NCBI GenBank assembly: GCA_040414485.1
Contig: JBEDUK010000028.1
Location: 1-51,497, forward strand
Reading direction: 5' to 3'
Source: JBEDUK01 sp040414485
Lineage (GTDB): Bacteria > Actinomycetota > UBA4738
Length of the DNA: 51,497 nucleotides
This document shows positions 32,085-40,120 of this stretch, piece by piece; positions within the stretch are counted from its first letter, which is position 1; each line of letters begins with the position of its first letter. The notes under the pieces were generated by a model that was given only the letters and a program-made list of their open reading frames with translations, had not been told where the DNA came from and made no database searches. Made by a program: the position numbers and the translations under genes.

Positions 32085-33257
32085 CTACGGCCTGCCGGCT
32101 CCCGTGAAGTACTGCCAGTAGATCGAGATGACGTGGGCCACGGTGCCGGGATGCGACTCCTCGATCATCTGATTGCCGCCGACGTAGATCGCGACGTGGT
32201 GGATCGGGGAGTAGAAGAACAGCAGGTCACCGGGCTTCAGTTCATTGCGCGAGATGTGCGTCACCACGGTGTACTGAGCAGCGGAGGAATGCGGAAGCGA
32301 CACGCCTGCCTGCGCCCATGACCACATGGTGAGGCCGGAACAGTCCATGCCCACGTGCGGGATCGCCATGCCCCAGTGGTAGGGCGTCCCCAGCACCGAG
32401 TACGCAGCGCGAACGGCAGCGGCGCCATGCCCTGGCGGCGGTGGGGGCGGCGGGGGAGGAGGAGGCGGTGGGGGCGGCGGGGGAGGAGGAGGCGGCGGTG
32501 GGGGCGTGTGACCGGACCCGCCAGAGCCTCCGGACCCACCCGAACCACCCGACCCGCCAGAGCCTCCGGAACCGCTCGAGCCGCTCGAGCCGCCGCTGGT
32601 GGCGCTCGAGCGCTCCGACGCGGGAGGCTGGCTGCGCGCCATGGCGGCCGCAAGCGCCTGCTGGGTGAGTTCGTGCTTCAGCGAGCCGACCAGGTGCTGC
32701 TGCTCCGAGATGCCGCTCTGGATCTCCGTGCGGGCTGAAGCGAGCGCTTGCACCTGGCGCTTGCCGGCAGCGACGGCGGCGGCGAGCCCCGCCGCGGCGG
32801 CTTGGTAGCGCTGCTCGGCGACGCGCGCGCGAGCGGCCACGTCCGCGTCGTCCTGCGCGATCGTGCCCAGAAACTGCACGCGGTCGGAGAGTTCGGAGAA
32901 CGAGGTGGCGCCGAGGATCGCTTCGATCGACGAACCGCTGCTCTCATACGCCGCCCGTGCGTGGGTGCTGAGGTCGGCCTGCGCCTGCTGGAGGTCGCTC
33001 CGAGCCGATGCGGCCCGCGCCTCGGCGGCGGCCTGATCCTTCTTGGCGCGAGCGAGGTCGATCTGCGCCTGGTCGTATTTCTCGGCCAGCACCGACAGGC
33101 GATCGTTCAGCTGAGCGAGCTTGGATTCCGCGGCGACGAGGTCCTGGTGCGAAACGGCGGCGTGCGAAACCCCCGTTTGCAAGAGGGGAAGGAAAGAGAC
33201 GATAAGGGCGACGAGGAACGTACCGACTCGTCCGCGCGGTGCTTTCTGCAGTGGCAT
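32085..33257 (-). CDS. Coiled-coil NlpC/P60 peptidoglycan hydrolase with polyproline linker (PcsB/RipA-like)
   Basis: 390 residues from ATG 33257 (GGGAGGAG six bases upstream). Signal peptide about 1-33 (FLVALIVSFLPLLQTGVSHA). A long coiled coil follows (about 38-205: LVAAESKLAQLNDRLSVLAE and later QRYQAAAAGLAAAVAAGKRQ). Then come a Gly/Ser linker, an uninterrupted run of more than 20 prolines, and the NlpC/P60 domain with GMDCSGLTMWSWAQAG (Cys), HHVAIYVGGNQMIEESHPG (His) and a final aromatic segment. In PcsB and RipA the coiled coil inhibits or connects the enzyme to the division machinery. The same role here is inference. Confidence 0.9.
   Translation of the reverse strand: MPLQKAPRGRVGTFLVALIVSFLPLLQTGVSHAAVSHQDLVAAESKLAQLNDRLSVLAEKYDQAQIDLARAKKDQAAAEARAASARSDLQQAQADLSTHARAAYESSGSSIEAILGATSFSELSDRVQFLGTIAQDDADVAARARVAEQRYQAAAAGLAAAVAAGKRQVQALASARTEIQSGISEQQHLVGSLKHELTQQALAAAMARSQPPASERSSATSGGSSGSSGSGGSGGSGGSGGSGGSGGSGHTPPPPPPPPPPPPPPPPPPPPPPPPGHGAAAVRAAYSVLGTPYHWGMAIPHVGMDCSGLTMWSWAQAGVSLPHSSAAQYTVVTHISRNELKPGDLLFFYSPIHHVAIYVGGNQMIEESHPGTVAHVISIYWQYFTGAGRP
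32434..32506. repeat. G-rich imperfect tandem repeat encoding the polyproline linker
   Basis: The plus strand has repeated units of GGTGGGGGCGGCGGGGGAGG with periods of 27 then 30 bases (marker T at 32442, 32469 and 32499). It encodes the prolines of the minus-strand NlpC/P60 gene, so the G-rich strand is the template for transcription. Runs of five Gs are spaced closely enough to allow G-quadruplexes. Confidence 0.85.
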
Positions 33258-33335
33258 GCAGCTCCTCCCGCGTTGGGCGACGGGATGTTCTGTTGTCAAA
33301 AGAGAAACGGACTGCATACCGCAGCCCGGGAACTG

Positions 33336-33364
33336 ACCCTACGGGAGTCGGTAGGGGATGTCAA
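33336..33364 (-). promoter_or_regulatory. Promoter of the coiled-coil NlpC/P60 gene
   Basis: On the minus strand TTGACA (complement of 33359-33364), 17 bases and TAGGGT (complement of 33336-33341). Predicted start near 33329, about 72 nt before the ATG at 33257. The -35 box lies only a few bases before the divergent receiver gene. Confidence 0.6.
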
Positions 33365-33375
33365 ACTGGTGAACA

Positions 33376-33744
33376 ATGCCCAAGAAGCGGATTCTCTTCG
33401 TCGATCACCGGCCTGAGTACGTTCGCCAGCCGGTCATCCGCCTCCAACTCGAGGGCTACGACGTGGCCGAAGCGGAGAGCGGCGCCTCGGCGCTGCTGGC
33501 GCTCAAGGACGAACCGTTCGATCTGCTGATCCTCGACGCACAGTTGCCCGACGAGGACGGCTGGGGCGTCCTGCGGGCCGTGCGGAAGGACGACACGCTC
33601 GCAAACCTCAAGGTCATCGTGTTCATGGCCGGCAAGGGTGAGACCGGCATGCTCGTCCTGGTGCCCGTCGACGCGGAGCTCCGCCGTCCGTTCAGCATGC
33701 GGACGCTGCTCGAGTCCGTCCGGCGCGTGATCGGCGCGCCTTAG
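33376..33744 (+). CDS. Stand-alone receiver-domain protein with degenerate active site
   Basis: 122 residues, a single CheY-like receiver with no output domain. ILFVDHRPEYVRQPV (D10), LLILDAQLPDEDGWG (D54, the phosphoacceptor position) and VIVFMAG, RRPFSMRTLLESV. Several switch residues are altered: the second acidic residue after D10 is His, the Thr/Ser of the fourth strand is replaced (M84) and the conserved Lys of the KPF motif is Arg (104). D54 is retained, so weak or different phosphorylation is possible. It may act as a protein-interaction module. No histidine kinase is adjacent; its two neighbours are NlpC/P60 hydrolase genes. Confidence 0.82.
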   Translation: MPKKRILFVDHRPEYVRQPVIRLQLEGYDVAEAESGASALLALKDEPFDLLILDAQLPDEDGWGVLRAVRKDDTLANLKVIVFMAGKGETGMLVLVPVDAELRRPFSMRTLLESVRRVIGAP

Positions 33745-35012
33745 CGCGCATCGCCTTCGAGCAGGGTCTGCTTCGTCACCTGGAAGGCGTCCGGGCCACG
33801 GGCCGGGGCGCCCGAGCCACCGATGAGGCGGCGCCCGAACACGAACGTGTCCTGGTAGTAGGTGCTGCCGGAACCGATCCAGTCCAGCAGCACGCCGTCG
33901 TTGCTGCTCGAGGAGTGGACGAACCAGGAGTTGCCCAGATAGATGGCAACGTGGTCGACGTCCTGCCACCCCTTGCCACCGTTGGATGCGAAGAACATCA
34001 GGTCGCCGGGCTGCAGGTTGCCGAACGAGATCGGGTTCTTGGTGTATTCGGCCATCTGGGACGAGGACCGCTGCGGCAGCGACCATCCCTTGTAGGTGCG
34101 GAACTGCGCCGCGTTGTAGCCGTTCTCATACATCTTCTCGACCCACCACGCGAGCCCCGAACAGTCGAACCCGCCCTTCGGCTGATACCCGCAGCAGTAC
34201 CCGGCCGGCGATTTGGTGTTCCACTCGCCCGCATAGATGTAGGGGAACCCGGCCTGGCTCAGGGCGTAGGTGGTCACAGCGATCTGTGCGGCCTGAGTCG
34301 GGTCGTTCGGGTCCAGGTTCGGCAGCTCGATCTTGTTGTACCAGCTCTTCGCGTGCGCGATCTGCCAGGACATCCCGTCGGTCATCCAGTCGACCGAGTA
34401 CGCGGCCTCGTCGCGGGTGATGAGCTGGTTGCGTTCGATGTCCATGCTCTCGTCGGAGTGGTTGAAGTGCAGTTGCAGCACGTGCGCGAGCGTGAGGTAG
34501 GGGAAGTCGGTGAACAGCTGGTACTTCGTGCCGTTGGCCATATGGACGTTGCCGAGCGCGGCCATCTGCGAGGACAGCCCCAGCGCAAGCACCGCGGCGC
34601 GGTCGAACCCCGCGACCCTGATGGCGCCGTTCGGCGCGAAGACGCCGCTCTTGTACAGCGGCATCCACGTGAGCTTGACCGCGACGTTGATGTACGGCCA
34701 GAACGGATCGGTCGGCGGAACGTCCTTGATCTTGATGTTCCTGTCCGGCGGTTCGTTCGGCGCGTAGATCGTCACGAGCGTCCGCGCGAGGTACTTCCGC
34801 AGCTCGTTGCTCGTCGGATGGAAGTACTGCTGACCGTAGTCCTGCATCCAGGTGTGCGAGATGGCCACGTGGCCGATAGCGATGTGGTCCCAATAGGTGC
34901 TCGGCACATCGGTGAAGGTCCATGCAAGCGCATTCTGCGCGGGAAGCACCAGTGAAAGGGCGGCGGCCAGCGCCATGGACGCGAGGAATGACCTGCGGAT
35001 TCGCTGTCTCAT
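33741..35012 (-). CDS. SLH-domain NlpC/P60 cell-wall hydrolase
   Basis: 423 residues from ATG 35012. Signal peptide about 1-32 (ALSLVLPAQNALA). The first half has SLH-type segments: FTDVPSTYWDHIAIGHVAIS, then KDVPPTDPFWPYINVAVKL with FDRAAVLALGLSS, and a third, weaker FTDFPYLTLAHVLQL. SLH domains anchor proteins to wall polymers. The NlpC/P60 domain (about 270-400) has GGFDCSGLAWWVEKMYENG (Cys), GDLMFFASNGGKGW and DVDHVAIYLGNSWFVHSS (His). The 3' end overlaps the end of the receiver gene by four bases, tail to tail. Third NlpC/P60 protein in 5 kb and different in build from the other two. Confidence 0.88.
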   Translation of the reverse strand: MRQRIRRSFLASMALAAALSLVLPAQNALAWTFTDVPSTYWDHIAIGHVAISHTWMQDYGQQYFHPTSNELRKYLARTLVTIYAPNEPPDRNIKIKDVPPTDPFWPYINVAVKLTWMPLYKSGVFAPNGAIRVAGFDRAAVLALGLSSQMAALGNVHMANGTKYQLFTDFPYLTLAHVLQLHFNHSDESMDIERNQLITRDEAAYSVDWMTDGMSWQIAHAKSWYNKIELPNLDPNDPTQAAQIAVTTYALSQAGFPYIYAGEWNTKSPAGYCCGYQPKGGFDCSGLAWWVEKMYENGYNAAQFRTYKGWSLPQRSSSQMAEYTKNPISFGNLQPGDLMFFASNGGKGWQDVDHVAIYLGNSWFVHSSSSNDGVLLDWIGSGSTYYQDTFVFGRRLIGGSGAPARGPDAFQVTKQTLLEGDAR

Positions 35013-35183
35013 ACGGGTCCCTTCGGCCCTGCGCACGCGAAACTTAAGGAGGGGAAGGGATGGGCGGACGCCTCGGACACGCGGTCGACCTCCTCGTCGA
35101 CGCGGATGCAGAAGCCTGTCACGGTGGGGAGTCAGAATCAAGGATTCGTGCTGGTCTCGAACCGGATCCATACGATGCGTGGC

Positions 35184-35399
35184 ATGGACGGCGTGTTCGT
35201 GTGGCGCCTGCTCGGCGGCGGCGCTGCCGAGGACCGGTTCTCGGAGGGGTTCGCCGACCGCGCCGAGGCCGAGGCGTGGATCGGGGCGGCCTGGGAGGAT
35301 CTCGCCGCGGAGGGGATCGAGGAGGTCGAACTCCTCGAACGTGCGGCTGACGGAGCCGATGCGCGCCCGATCTACCGGATGAGCCTGGCGGAGGGCTGA
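35184..35399 (+). CDS. Small acidic protein of unknown function
   Basis: 71 residues from ATG 35184 (MDGVFVWRLLGGGAAED); ATG 35175 three codons earlier is also possible, and a -10-like TACGAT covers 35171-35176. The sequence is acidic with an FADRAEAEAWIGAAWEDLAA helix and ends YRMSLAEG. I recall similar short actinobacterial proteins with EAEAWL-W and a final MSL, but no function is known to me. Codon use fits the surrounding genes, and it stands alone between a divergent NlpC/P60 gene and a convergent GroES-like gene. Confidence 0.65.
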   Translation: MDGVFVWRLLGGGAAEDRFSEGFADRAEAEAWIGAAWEDLAAEGIEEVELLERAADGADARPIYRMSLAEG

Positions 35400-35426
35400 C
35401 CGGGCGGACCCTCGTGCCGGCCCGGC

Positions 35427-35921
35427 TTACAGGTACTGCCCGGCGTGGGGATCCACGCGCTCCGACGCGACGGCCTGGACGTCGCGTTCGCGGAGCAGGA
35501 GGAAGGTGTCGGCCTCCACCTCGACCTCGATGCCGGACTGCGGGATGAACAGCACCAGGTCGCCGGTGCGGACCCCGCGCGTCTCCGGGCCCACCAGCAC
35601 CACGTCCGACCAGATGCAGCGCTTGTGCGTGGCCGCCGCGGTCGCCGGGATGAGAAGCCCCGCCTTCGACCGGCGCTCGCGGTCCTCCGGCATCCGCACC
35701 ATCAGGCGATCGCCGGTGAGCCGCATCTTGTCCAGCCCACTCGGACCGGGCCTCCGGTGCGCGGGCGCGCTCTCCGCAGCGGCGCCGTCCGTCGGCTTCG
35801 TGCGCGCGCGCTTCGCATGCTGGGCCGAGGAGGAACCCCGTCCGTGCTTGTCATCGGCCTTGGCGTCGGTCGGGTTCCCGGCCCGCTGATCGGTCTCGGG
35901 GGGCGTGGACCTGGGGCTCAT
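35427..35921 (-). CDS. GroES-like (Cpn10) protein with a long N-terminal extension
   Basis: 164 residues. The first 65 are Ser/Pro/Lys/Arg-rich and disordered. Residues about 67-157 fit Cpn10: DRLMVRMPEDRERRSKAGLL, IPATAAATHKR in place of the mobile loop, SDVVLVGPETRGVRTGDLVL and IEVEVEADTFLLLRERDVQAV. Canonical GroES is about 97-100 residues with a conserved hydrophobic tripeptide in its mobile loop; here the match is divergent. The ATG overlaps the stop of the acyl-CoA dehydrogenase gene (ATGA), so it belongs to that operon, not to a groES-groEL unit. It could assist the dehydrogenases or have another use; both are inference. Confidence 0.78.
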   Translation of the reverse strand: MSPRSTPPETDQRAGNPTDAKADDKHGRGSSSAQHAKRARTKPTDGAAAESAPAHRRPGPSGLDKMRLTGDRLMVRMPEDRERRSKAGLLIPATAAATHKRCIWSDVVLVGPETRGVRTGDLVLFIPQSGIEVEVEADTFLLLRERDVQAVASERVDPHAGQYL

Positions 35922-37033
35922 GCGGGCGATCCTACCGCCGCCTCCGGCGACGGACGGCCGGTCCGTTCGGAGCCTCCCGGCGGTCCGATCGCGCGGTCCG
36001 CGACGCGCGCCCAGAGGTCGTCGGCGGTCTCGATCGTCGCGGCGATTCCGAGCGCCCGCTTGTAGTACCTGTGCAGGGGGTGCTCCCAGGTGAACCCGAT
36101 CCCGCCGTGCGCCTGGATGGCCCGCTCACACGCCAGCACCGCGGCCTCGGCAGCGCGCGCCTTGGCGGCCGCCGCCGCAGCGGCACCGTCCGGCGCGCGA
36201 TCCTGCACCAGGCTCGCCGCCCAGTACGTGAGCGAGCGGGCGGTCTCGATGTCCATGTAGGAACGCGCCAGTTCGTGGGAGACGGCCTGGAACGAGCCGA
36301 TCGGCCGGCCGAACTGGTGCCGCTCGCGCGCGTACGCCACCGAGAGGTCCAGCGCGTGCGCCGCGACGCCGCACGCCTCGGCGGCCAGGGCCGCCAGCGC
36401 GCGGTCGCGGGCGTGCCGCAGGAGCGCGGCGTCGACCTGCAGGGCGCGTGCGGCCGCGTCCTGCAGGCGAAGCGCACCCACGGCCCGCGTGGCATCCACC
36501 GGTCGAAGGCGGGTTCGCTCCACGCCGGGCCCGGTCGTCTCGACCAGCCAGGCGACACCGGCATCGGGGGCGGCCAGGATCGCCAGGTCCGCGACGTCGA
36601 GGTTCGGAACGAACGCGATGGCGCCGTTCATGGCGGGCGTGGCGCCGCCGCCGGAGGCCGACAGCGCGTCCGGTTCGACGAAGGCGACGGTTGCGATCCG
36701 TTCGCCCCGCGCGACCTCGGCGCACCCCGCGTCCGCCGCCCTCAGTACGGGCAGGGCGGTCACGACGGAAGGAACGAACGGGCCGGGATAGAGCGCGCGA
36801 CCCAGTTCCTCGGCCACGATCGCCTCTTCGACGAACCCGAGCCCGGCGCCGCCGTCAGCCTCCGGCACCGAGATGTCGGTCCAGCCGGCGGCGGCGACGA
36901 GCGACCATTCGGACCGGTCGAAGCCGTCGCCGTCGGCGATCGCCGCCACGCGTTCGAATGGATACCGCTCCGACATGGCGCGTCGGACCGATTCGCGAAG
37001 GGCGTCCTGTTCGTCGCTGAAGGTGAAGTCCAT
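35918..37033 (-). CDS. Acyl-CoA dehydrogenase, smaller subunit type
   Basis: 371 residues from ATG 37033 (MDFTFSDEQDALRESVRRAM). N-terminal helical domain, then VPEADGGAGLGFVEEAIVAE and a middle beta domain that lacks the strong flavin motif of the partner. The C-terminal part has ARERHQFGRPIGSFQAVSH and QAHGGIGFTWEHPLHRYYKR, typical of the ACAD fold. The pair with the next gene upstream resembles the heterotetrameric alpha2-beta2 ACADs of mycobacterial steroid and branched-chain degradation, where one subunit loses flavin contacts. Separated from its partner by eight bases. Substrate unknown. Confidence 0.88.
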   Translation of the reverse strand: MDFTFSDEQDALRESVRRAMSERYPFERVAAIADGDGFDRSEWSLVAAAGWTDISVPEADGGAGLGFVEEAIVAEELGRALYPGPFVPSVVTALPVLRAADAGCAEVARGERIATVAFVEPDALSASGGGATPAMNGAIAFVPNLDVADLAILAAPDAGVAWLVETTGPGVERTRLRPVDATRAVGALRLQDAAARALQVDAALLRHARDRALAALAAEACGVAAHALDLSVAYARERHQFGRPIGSFQAVSHELARSYMDIETARSLTYWAASLVQDRAPDGAAAAAAAKARAAEAAVLACERAIQAHGGIGFTWEHPLHRYYKRALGIAATIETADDLWARVADRAIGPPGGSERTGRPSPEAAVGSPA

Positions 37034-37041
37034 GTGTCGCA

Positions 37042-38247
37042 CTACCTCGACTTCGGCAGGCCCAGCACGCGCTCGGCCACGATGCTCCGAAGGATCTCCG
37101 AGGTGCCGCCCTCGATGGAGTTCCCCCGGCTCCGCAACTGCAGCGTCTGCCATCGGCCGTCGAGCACGGCGCCCTCCGAGCCGGCTCCGAGCACCGCGAA
37201 CGCGCCTTCGACGTCGAGCGCGGTCTTCGTCAGGCGCTGATTGAGGTCCGACCAGAAGAGCTTGGCGATCGAACCCTCCGGGCCCGGCATGCCGGTCTTG
37301 AGGAACGCGGAGAACGATCGGTAGATGGTGAGCCGCAGCGCGTGCACGTCTGCCCACAGGCGCGCCAATCGGTCGCGAATCAGCGGGTCGTCGGCCATCG
37401 AGCCCTGTCCGGGCCCGCGGCGCGGCGTCGCCCGGGCCAGGTCGACGAGGCGGCGGAACGCCACCTCCATGCGGGACGCGAGCATGAACCCGATGTTCGC
37501 CCGTTCGTTCATCAGCGTGGTGATCGCCACCGACCACCCCTGACCGACCCGGCCGACCACCATGTCGCTAGGGATTCGCACGTCGGACAGAAAGATCTCG
37601 TTGAATTCGGCGTCGCCGGTGATCTGGCGGATGGGCCGGACCTCGACGCCGTCGGTGTGCATGTTCAACAGGAAGTACGTGAGGCCCTCGTGCCTGCTCC
37701 CGCTGCCGTCGGTGCGTGCCAGCAGGATGCAGAAGTCGGCGATGTGGGCGAACGACGACCAGACCTTCTGGCCGCTCACCACGAAGCCGCCCGCGCCGTC
37801 GGGGACGGCCTTCGTCTGGAGGCTGGCCAGGTCGGATCCCGAGCCCGGTTCGCTGAACCCTTGGCACCACACCTCTTCGCCGGTGAGCAACGGTGGGATG
37901 TACCGGCGCTTCTGCTCCTCCGTACCGTGCGCCAGGATCGTCGGCCCGGCCATGCCCAGTCCGATCACGCCGATGTGCTCCGGCGCCTCGGCGCGGCCGA
38001 ACTCCTCGAGGAGGATCGCCTGCAGGGTGAGGGGCTGCTCGTGTCCGCCGTAGGCCTTCGGCCAGGTCATTCCGATGAAACCAGCGTCGTACAGGCGCTT
38101 CGACCAGTCCTTCAGGAGCCCGACGCGCGCCTCGCCCTCGGGCTCCGCGGCGCCGGGCTCACCCCAACCGGGCGGGAGATTGGCGGCCAGCCATTCGCGC
38201 ACCCGCGAACGGAACGCTGCTTCCTCGGGCGAGTCACGAACATCCAT
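37042..38247 (-). CDS. Acyl-CoA dehydrogenase, larger subunit type
   Basis: 401 residues, flavin-dependent alpha,beta-dehydrogenation of an acyl-CoA. FGRAEAPEHIGVIGLGMAGP, WCQGFSEPGSGSDLASLQT (flavin/substrate motif), GFVVSGQKVWSSFAHIADFC, QLRSRGNSIEGGTSEILRSI at the C-terminus with the GG-x-SE signature. Together with the smaller subunit it fits the heteromeric FadE pairs (FadE26-27/FadE28-29 type in mycobacteria). First gene of the ACAD-ACAD-GroES-like operon. The substrate (steroid side chain, branched or long-chain acyl-CoA) cannot be decided from sequence. Confidence 0.92.
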   Translation of the reverse strand: MDVRDSPEEAAFRSRVREWLAANLPPGWGEPGAAEPEGEARVGLLKDWSKRLYDAGFIGMTWPKAYGGHEQPLTLQAILLEEFGRAEAPEHIGVIGLGMAGPTILAHGTEEQKRRYIPPLLTGEEVWCQGFSEPGSGSDLASLQTKAVPDGAGGFVVSGQKVWSSFAHIADFCILLARTDGSGSRHEGLTYFLLNMHTDGVEVRPIRQITGDAEFNEIFLSDVRIPSDMVVGRVGQGWSVAITTLMNERANIGFMLASRMEVAFRRLVDLARATPRRGPGQGSMADDPLIRDRLARLWADVHALRLTIYRSFSAFLKTGMPGPEGSIAKLFWSDLNQRLTKTALDVEGAFAVLGAGSEGAVLDGRWQTLQLRSRGNSIEGGTSEILRSIVAERVLGLPKSR

Positions 38248-38434
38248 GCGCCGGGAAGGATAGACGGGGGCCGGAGGCGATCGGGCCGCCCGGAGCGCCG
38301 GCCCTCCATAGGATGGAACGAACGGGCGTGTTCGACCGTGCAGGCATCGAGCCGCCCTGGGTAGACGGTAAGGCTACCTGACGGTCCATCCGGGGCGGTA
38401 TCGAGGCGCCGGATCCGAGGAAGGGGCGGAAACC

Positions 38435-39475
38435 ATGGAGTACCGGGTCCTGGGAACGACGGGCGTACGGGTGAGCACGCTCTGTCTGGGCACCATGATG
38501 TTCGGCCAGGTCGGGAACCACGACCGGGCCGAGGGGGTTCGATCGATCCGTTCGGCGATCGACGGTGGGATCAATTTCGTCGACACCGCGGACGTCTACT
38601 CGGGTGGTGAGAGCGAAGAGATCGTCGGCGAGGCGCTCGAGGGCCGGCGTGACGAGGTGGTCCTGGCGACGAAGGTCCACGGGCCGATGGGGCCGGGCCA
38701 GAACGACCGTGGCAACTCGCGACTGTGGATCAGCCGCGAGGTGGAGAACAGCCTGCGCCGGCTGAAGACCGACCACATCGATCTCTATCAGCTGCACCGG
38801 CCGGACTTCGACACGGCGCTGGACGAGACGCTGGCGGCGCTGACCGACCTCGTGCACCAGGGCAAGATCCGGTACTTCGGCTGCTCGACGTTCCCCGCGT
38901 GGAACATCGTCGAGGCGCAGGCGGTCTCCGAACGCCACGGCTACGGGCGGTTCGTCACCGAGCAGCCGCCGTATTCGATCCTGGTGCGGGGGATCGAGAA
39001 CGACGTGCTTCCCGTGTGCCGCCGGTACGGGATGGGTGTGCTCGTGTGGAGCCCCCTCGCCGGCGGGTGGCTGACCGGCAAGTACCGCCGCGGTGTCGAG
39101 CCCGACGCCGAGTCTCGCGCGGCGCGCTCGAAGGAGCGGCCGGCGTCGATCCAGGCGCGGTTCGACCTCGCTCGGGAGGCGAACCAGCGCAAGCTGGACA
39201 TCGTCGAGGCGCTGGGCAAGGTGGCGGACGACGCCGGCATCTCGCCGACGCACATGGCCATCGCGTTCACGCTGGCGCACCCGGCCGTGACCAGCGCGAT
39301 CGTCGGGCCCAGGACCGAGGGGCACGTCGCGGACCTGCTGAAGGGCGCGGACGTGACCCTGGACGCGGATACGCTCGACGCGATCGACGAGGTCGTGCCT
39401 CCGGGGTCGGTGATCGAGGAGGCCGATCGGGGCTGGGAGAACCCGTTCCTGCAGGTATCCGAGCGACGCCGCTGA
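38435..39475 (+). CDS. Aldo/keto reductase
   Basis: 346 residues; NADPH-dependent (beta/alpha)8-barrel oxidoreductase. N-terminal MEYRVLGTTGVRVSTLCLGT. The catalytic tetrad is visible: Asp and Tyr in FVDTADVYSGG, Lys in VVLATKVHG and His in YQLHRPD. GKIRYFGCSTFPAW and VWSPLAGGWLTGKYRRG are also typical, and SAIVGPRTEGHVADLL near the C-terminus is the dinucleotide-binding region. This pattern belongs to the AKR subset near YajO and plant/bacterial aldehyde reductases. The substrate is unknown. ATG 38435 follows GAGGAAGGGGC. No operon partner. Confidence 0.92.
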   Translation: MEYRVLGTTGVRVSTLCLGTMMFGQVGNHDRAEGVRSIRSAIDGGINFVDTADVYSGGESEEIVGEALEGRRDEVVLATKVHGPMGPGQNDRGNSRLWISREVENSLRRLKTDHIDLYQLHRPDFDTALDETLAALTDLVHQGKIRYFGCSTFPAWNIVEAQAVSERHGYGRFVTEQPPYSILVRGIENDVLPVCRRYGMGVLVWSPLAGGWLTGKYRRGVEPDAESRAARSKERPASIQARFDLAREANQRKLDIVEALGKVADDAGISPTHMAIAFTLAHPAVTSAIVGPRTEGHVADLLKGADVTLDADTLDAIDEVVPPGSVIEEADRGWENPFLQVSERRR

Positions 39476-39479
39476 CGCG

Positions 39480-40004
39480 CTAGGCGGGCCGCCCTGGCCC
39501 GGGCGCCGGCCGGTGGATCGCCAGCGGCTCGGTCGGGATCCGTCCGGCGAGGATCGGGGCGAGGAGCGCCGGGAGCTCCTCGGGCGCCAGTTTCTCGTCG
39601 GCTCCGAAGTGCCCCGCGGCGTGCTCGAGTTCGTCCAGCGACCACCACCGGTGCTCGGGGAGCACGCTCCGTTCGAACTCGTCGAACCCGGAAACGTCGA
39701 CCACGGCGGTCGGCGCGCGGACCAGGAAGAACCGTTCCTGCATGCGCACCGGCTGGCCGAGCCACGTCATGTCGTGCTCATCGGACCAGATCCACGGGCC
39801 GAGGTCGACGTCGGCCAGGCCGGTCTCCTCGCGCAGCTCGCGGCGCGCCGCGGCTTCGAACGTCTCGCCGGGGTCGACGCCGCCGCCCGGCGTGATCCAC
39901 CAACGGCGCGCCGTCGTCGGGCTGACGTAGAGGAAGAGCAGGATCCGGTCGGACGGATCGAGCAGGACGATCCGGGCGGTCGGCCGCGGGACGGGTGTGG
40001 ACAT
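39480..40004 (-). CDS. NUDIX hydrolase
   Basis: 174 residues from ATG 40004 (MSTPVPRPTARIVLLDPSD); the 30 upstream codons that remain open are unlikely. The Nudix box is intact: GGGVDPGETFEAAARREL followed by REETGL, matching Gx5Ex7REUxEExGU with the metal-binding glutamates. Nudix enzymes hydrolyse diphosphates linked to a second moiety. The substrate (dNTPs, ADP-ribose, CoA and so on) is not predictable here. It converges on the aldo/keto reductase gene with a four-base gap. Confidence 0.9.
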   Translation of the reverse strand: MSTPVPRPTARIVLLDPSDRILLFLYVSPTTARRWWITPGGGVDPGETFEAAARRELREETGLADVDLGPWIWSDEHDMTWLGQPVRMQERFFLVRAPTAVVDVSGFDEFERSVLPEHRWWSLDELEHAAGHFGADEKLAPEELPALLAPILAGRIPTEPLAIHRPAPGPGRPA

Positions 40005-40120
40005 GGAGCCCGCAAGGCTACGGCCGTCGGGGCGCGACCCCACCGTCGAACCTGCGAACATGCGACGGTCCGGTTCAACGATCCGGTCGAGCATGGTGGC
40101 CGTGCCCTGGTGGCCGGCGG

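Noticed and set aside
32434..32600. A CRISPR-like or minisatellite array
   Set aside because: The repeats encode the Gly/Ser and Pro linkers of the NlpC/P60 protein; there are no spacers of unrelated sequence and no cas genes.
33258..33375. A riboswitch (for example c-di-AMP type) in front of the coiled-coil NlpC/P60 gene
   Set aside because: The predicted leader is only about 72 nt, far shorter than the ydaO-type riboswitch, and I see no matching conserved core.
35427..35921. Calling this gene groES as the partner of the CIRCE-groEL
   Set aside because: It is 5 kb away on the other strand, in an acyl-CoA dehydrogenase operon, has a 65-residue extension and a divergent loop. I kept it as GroES-like only.
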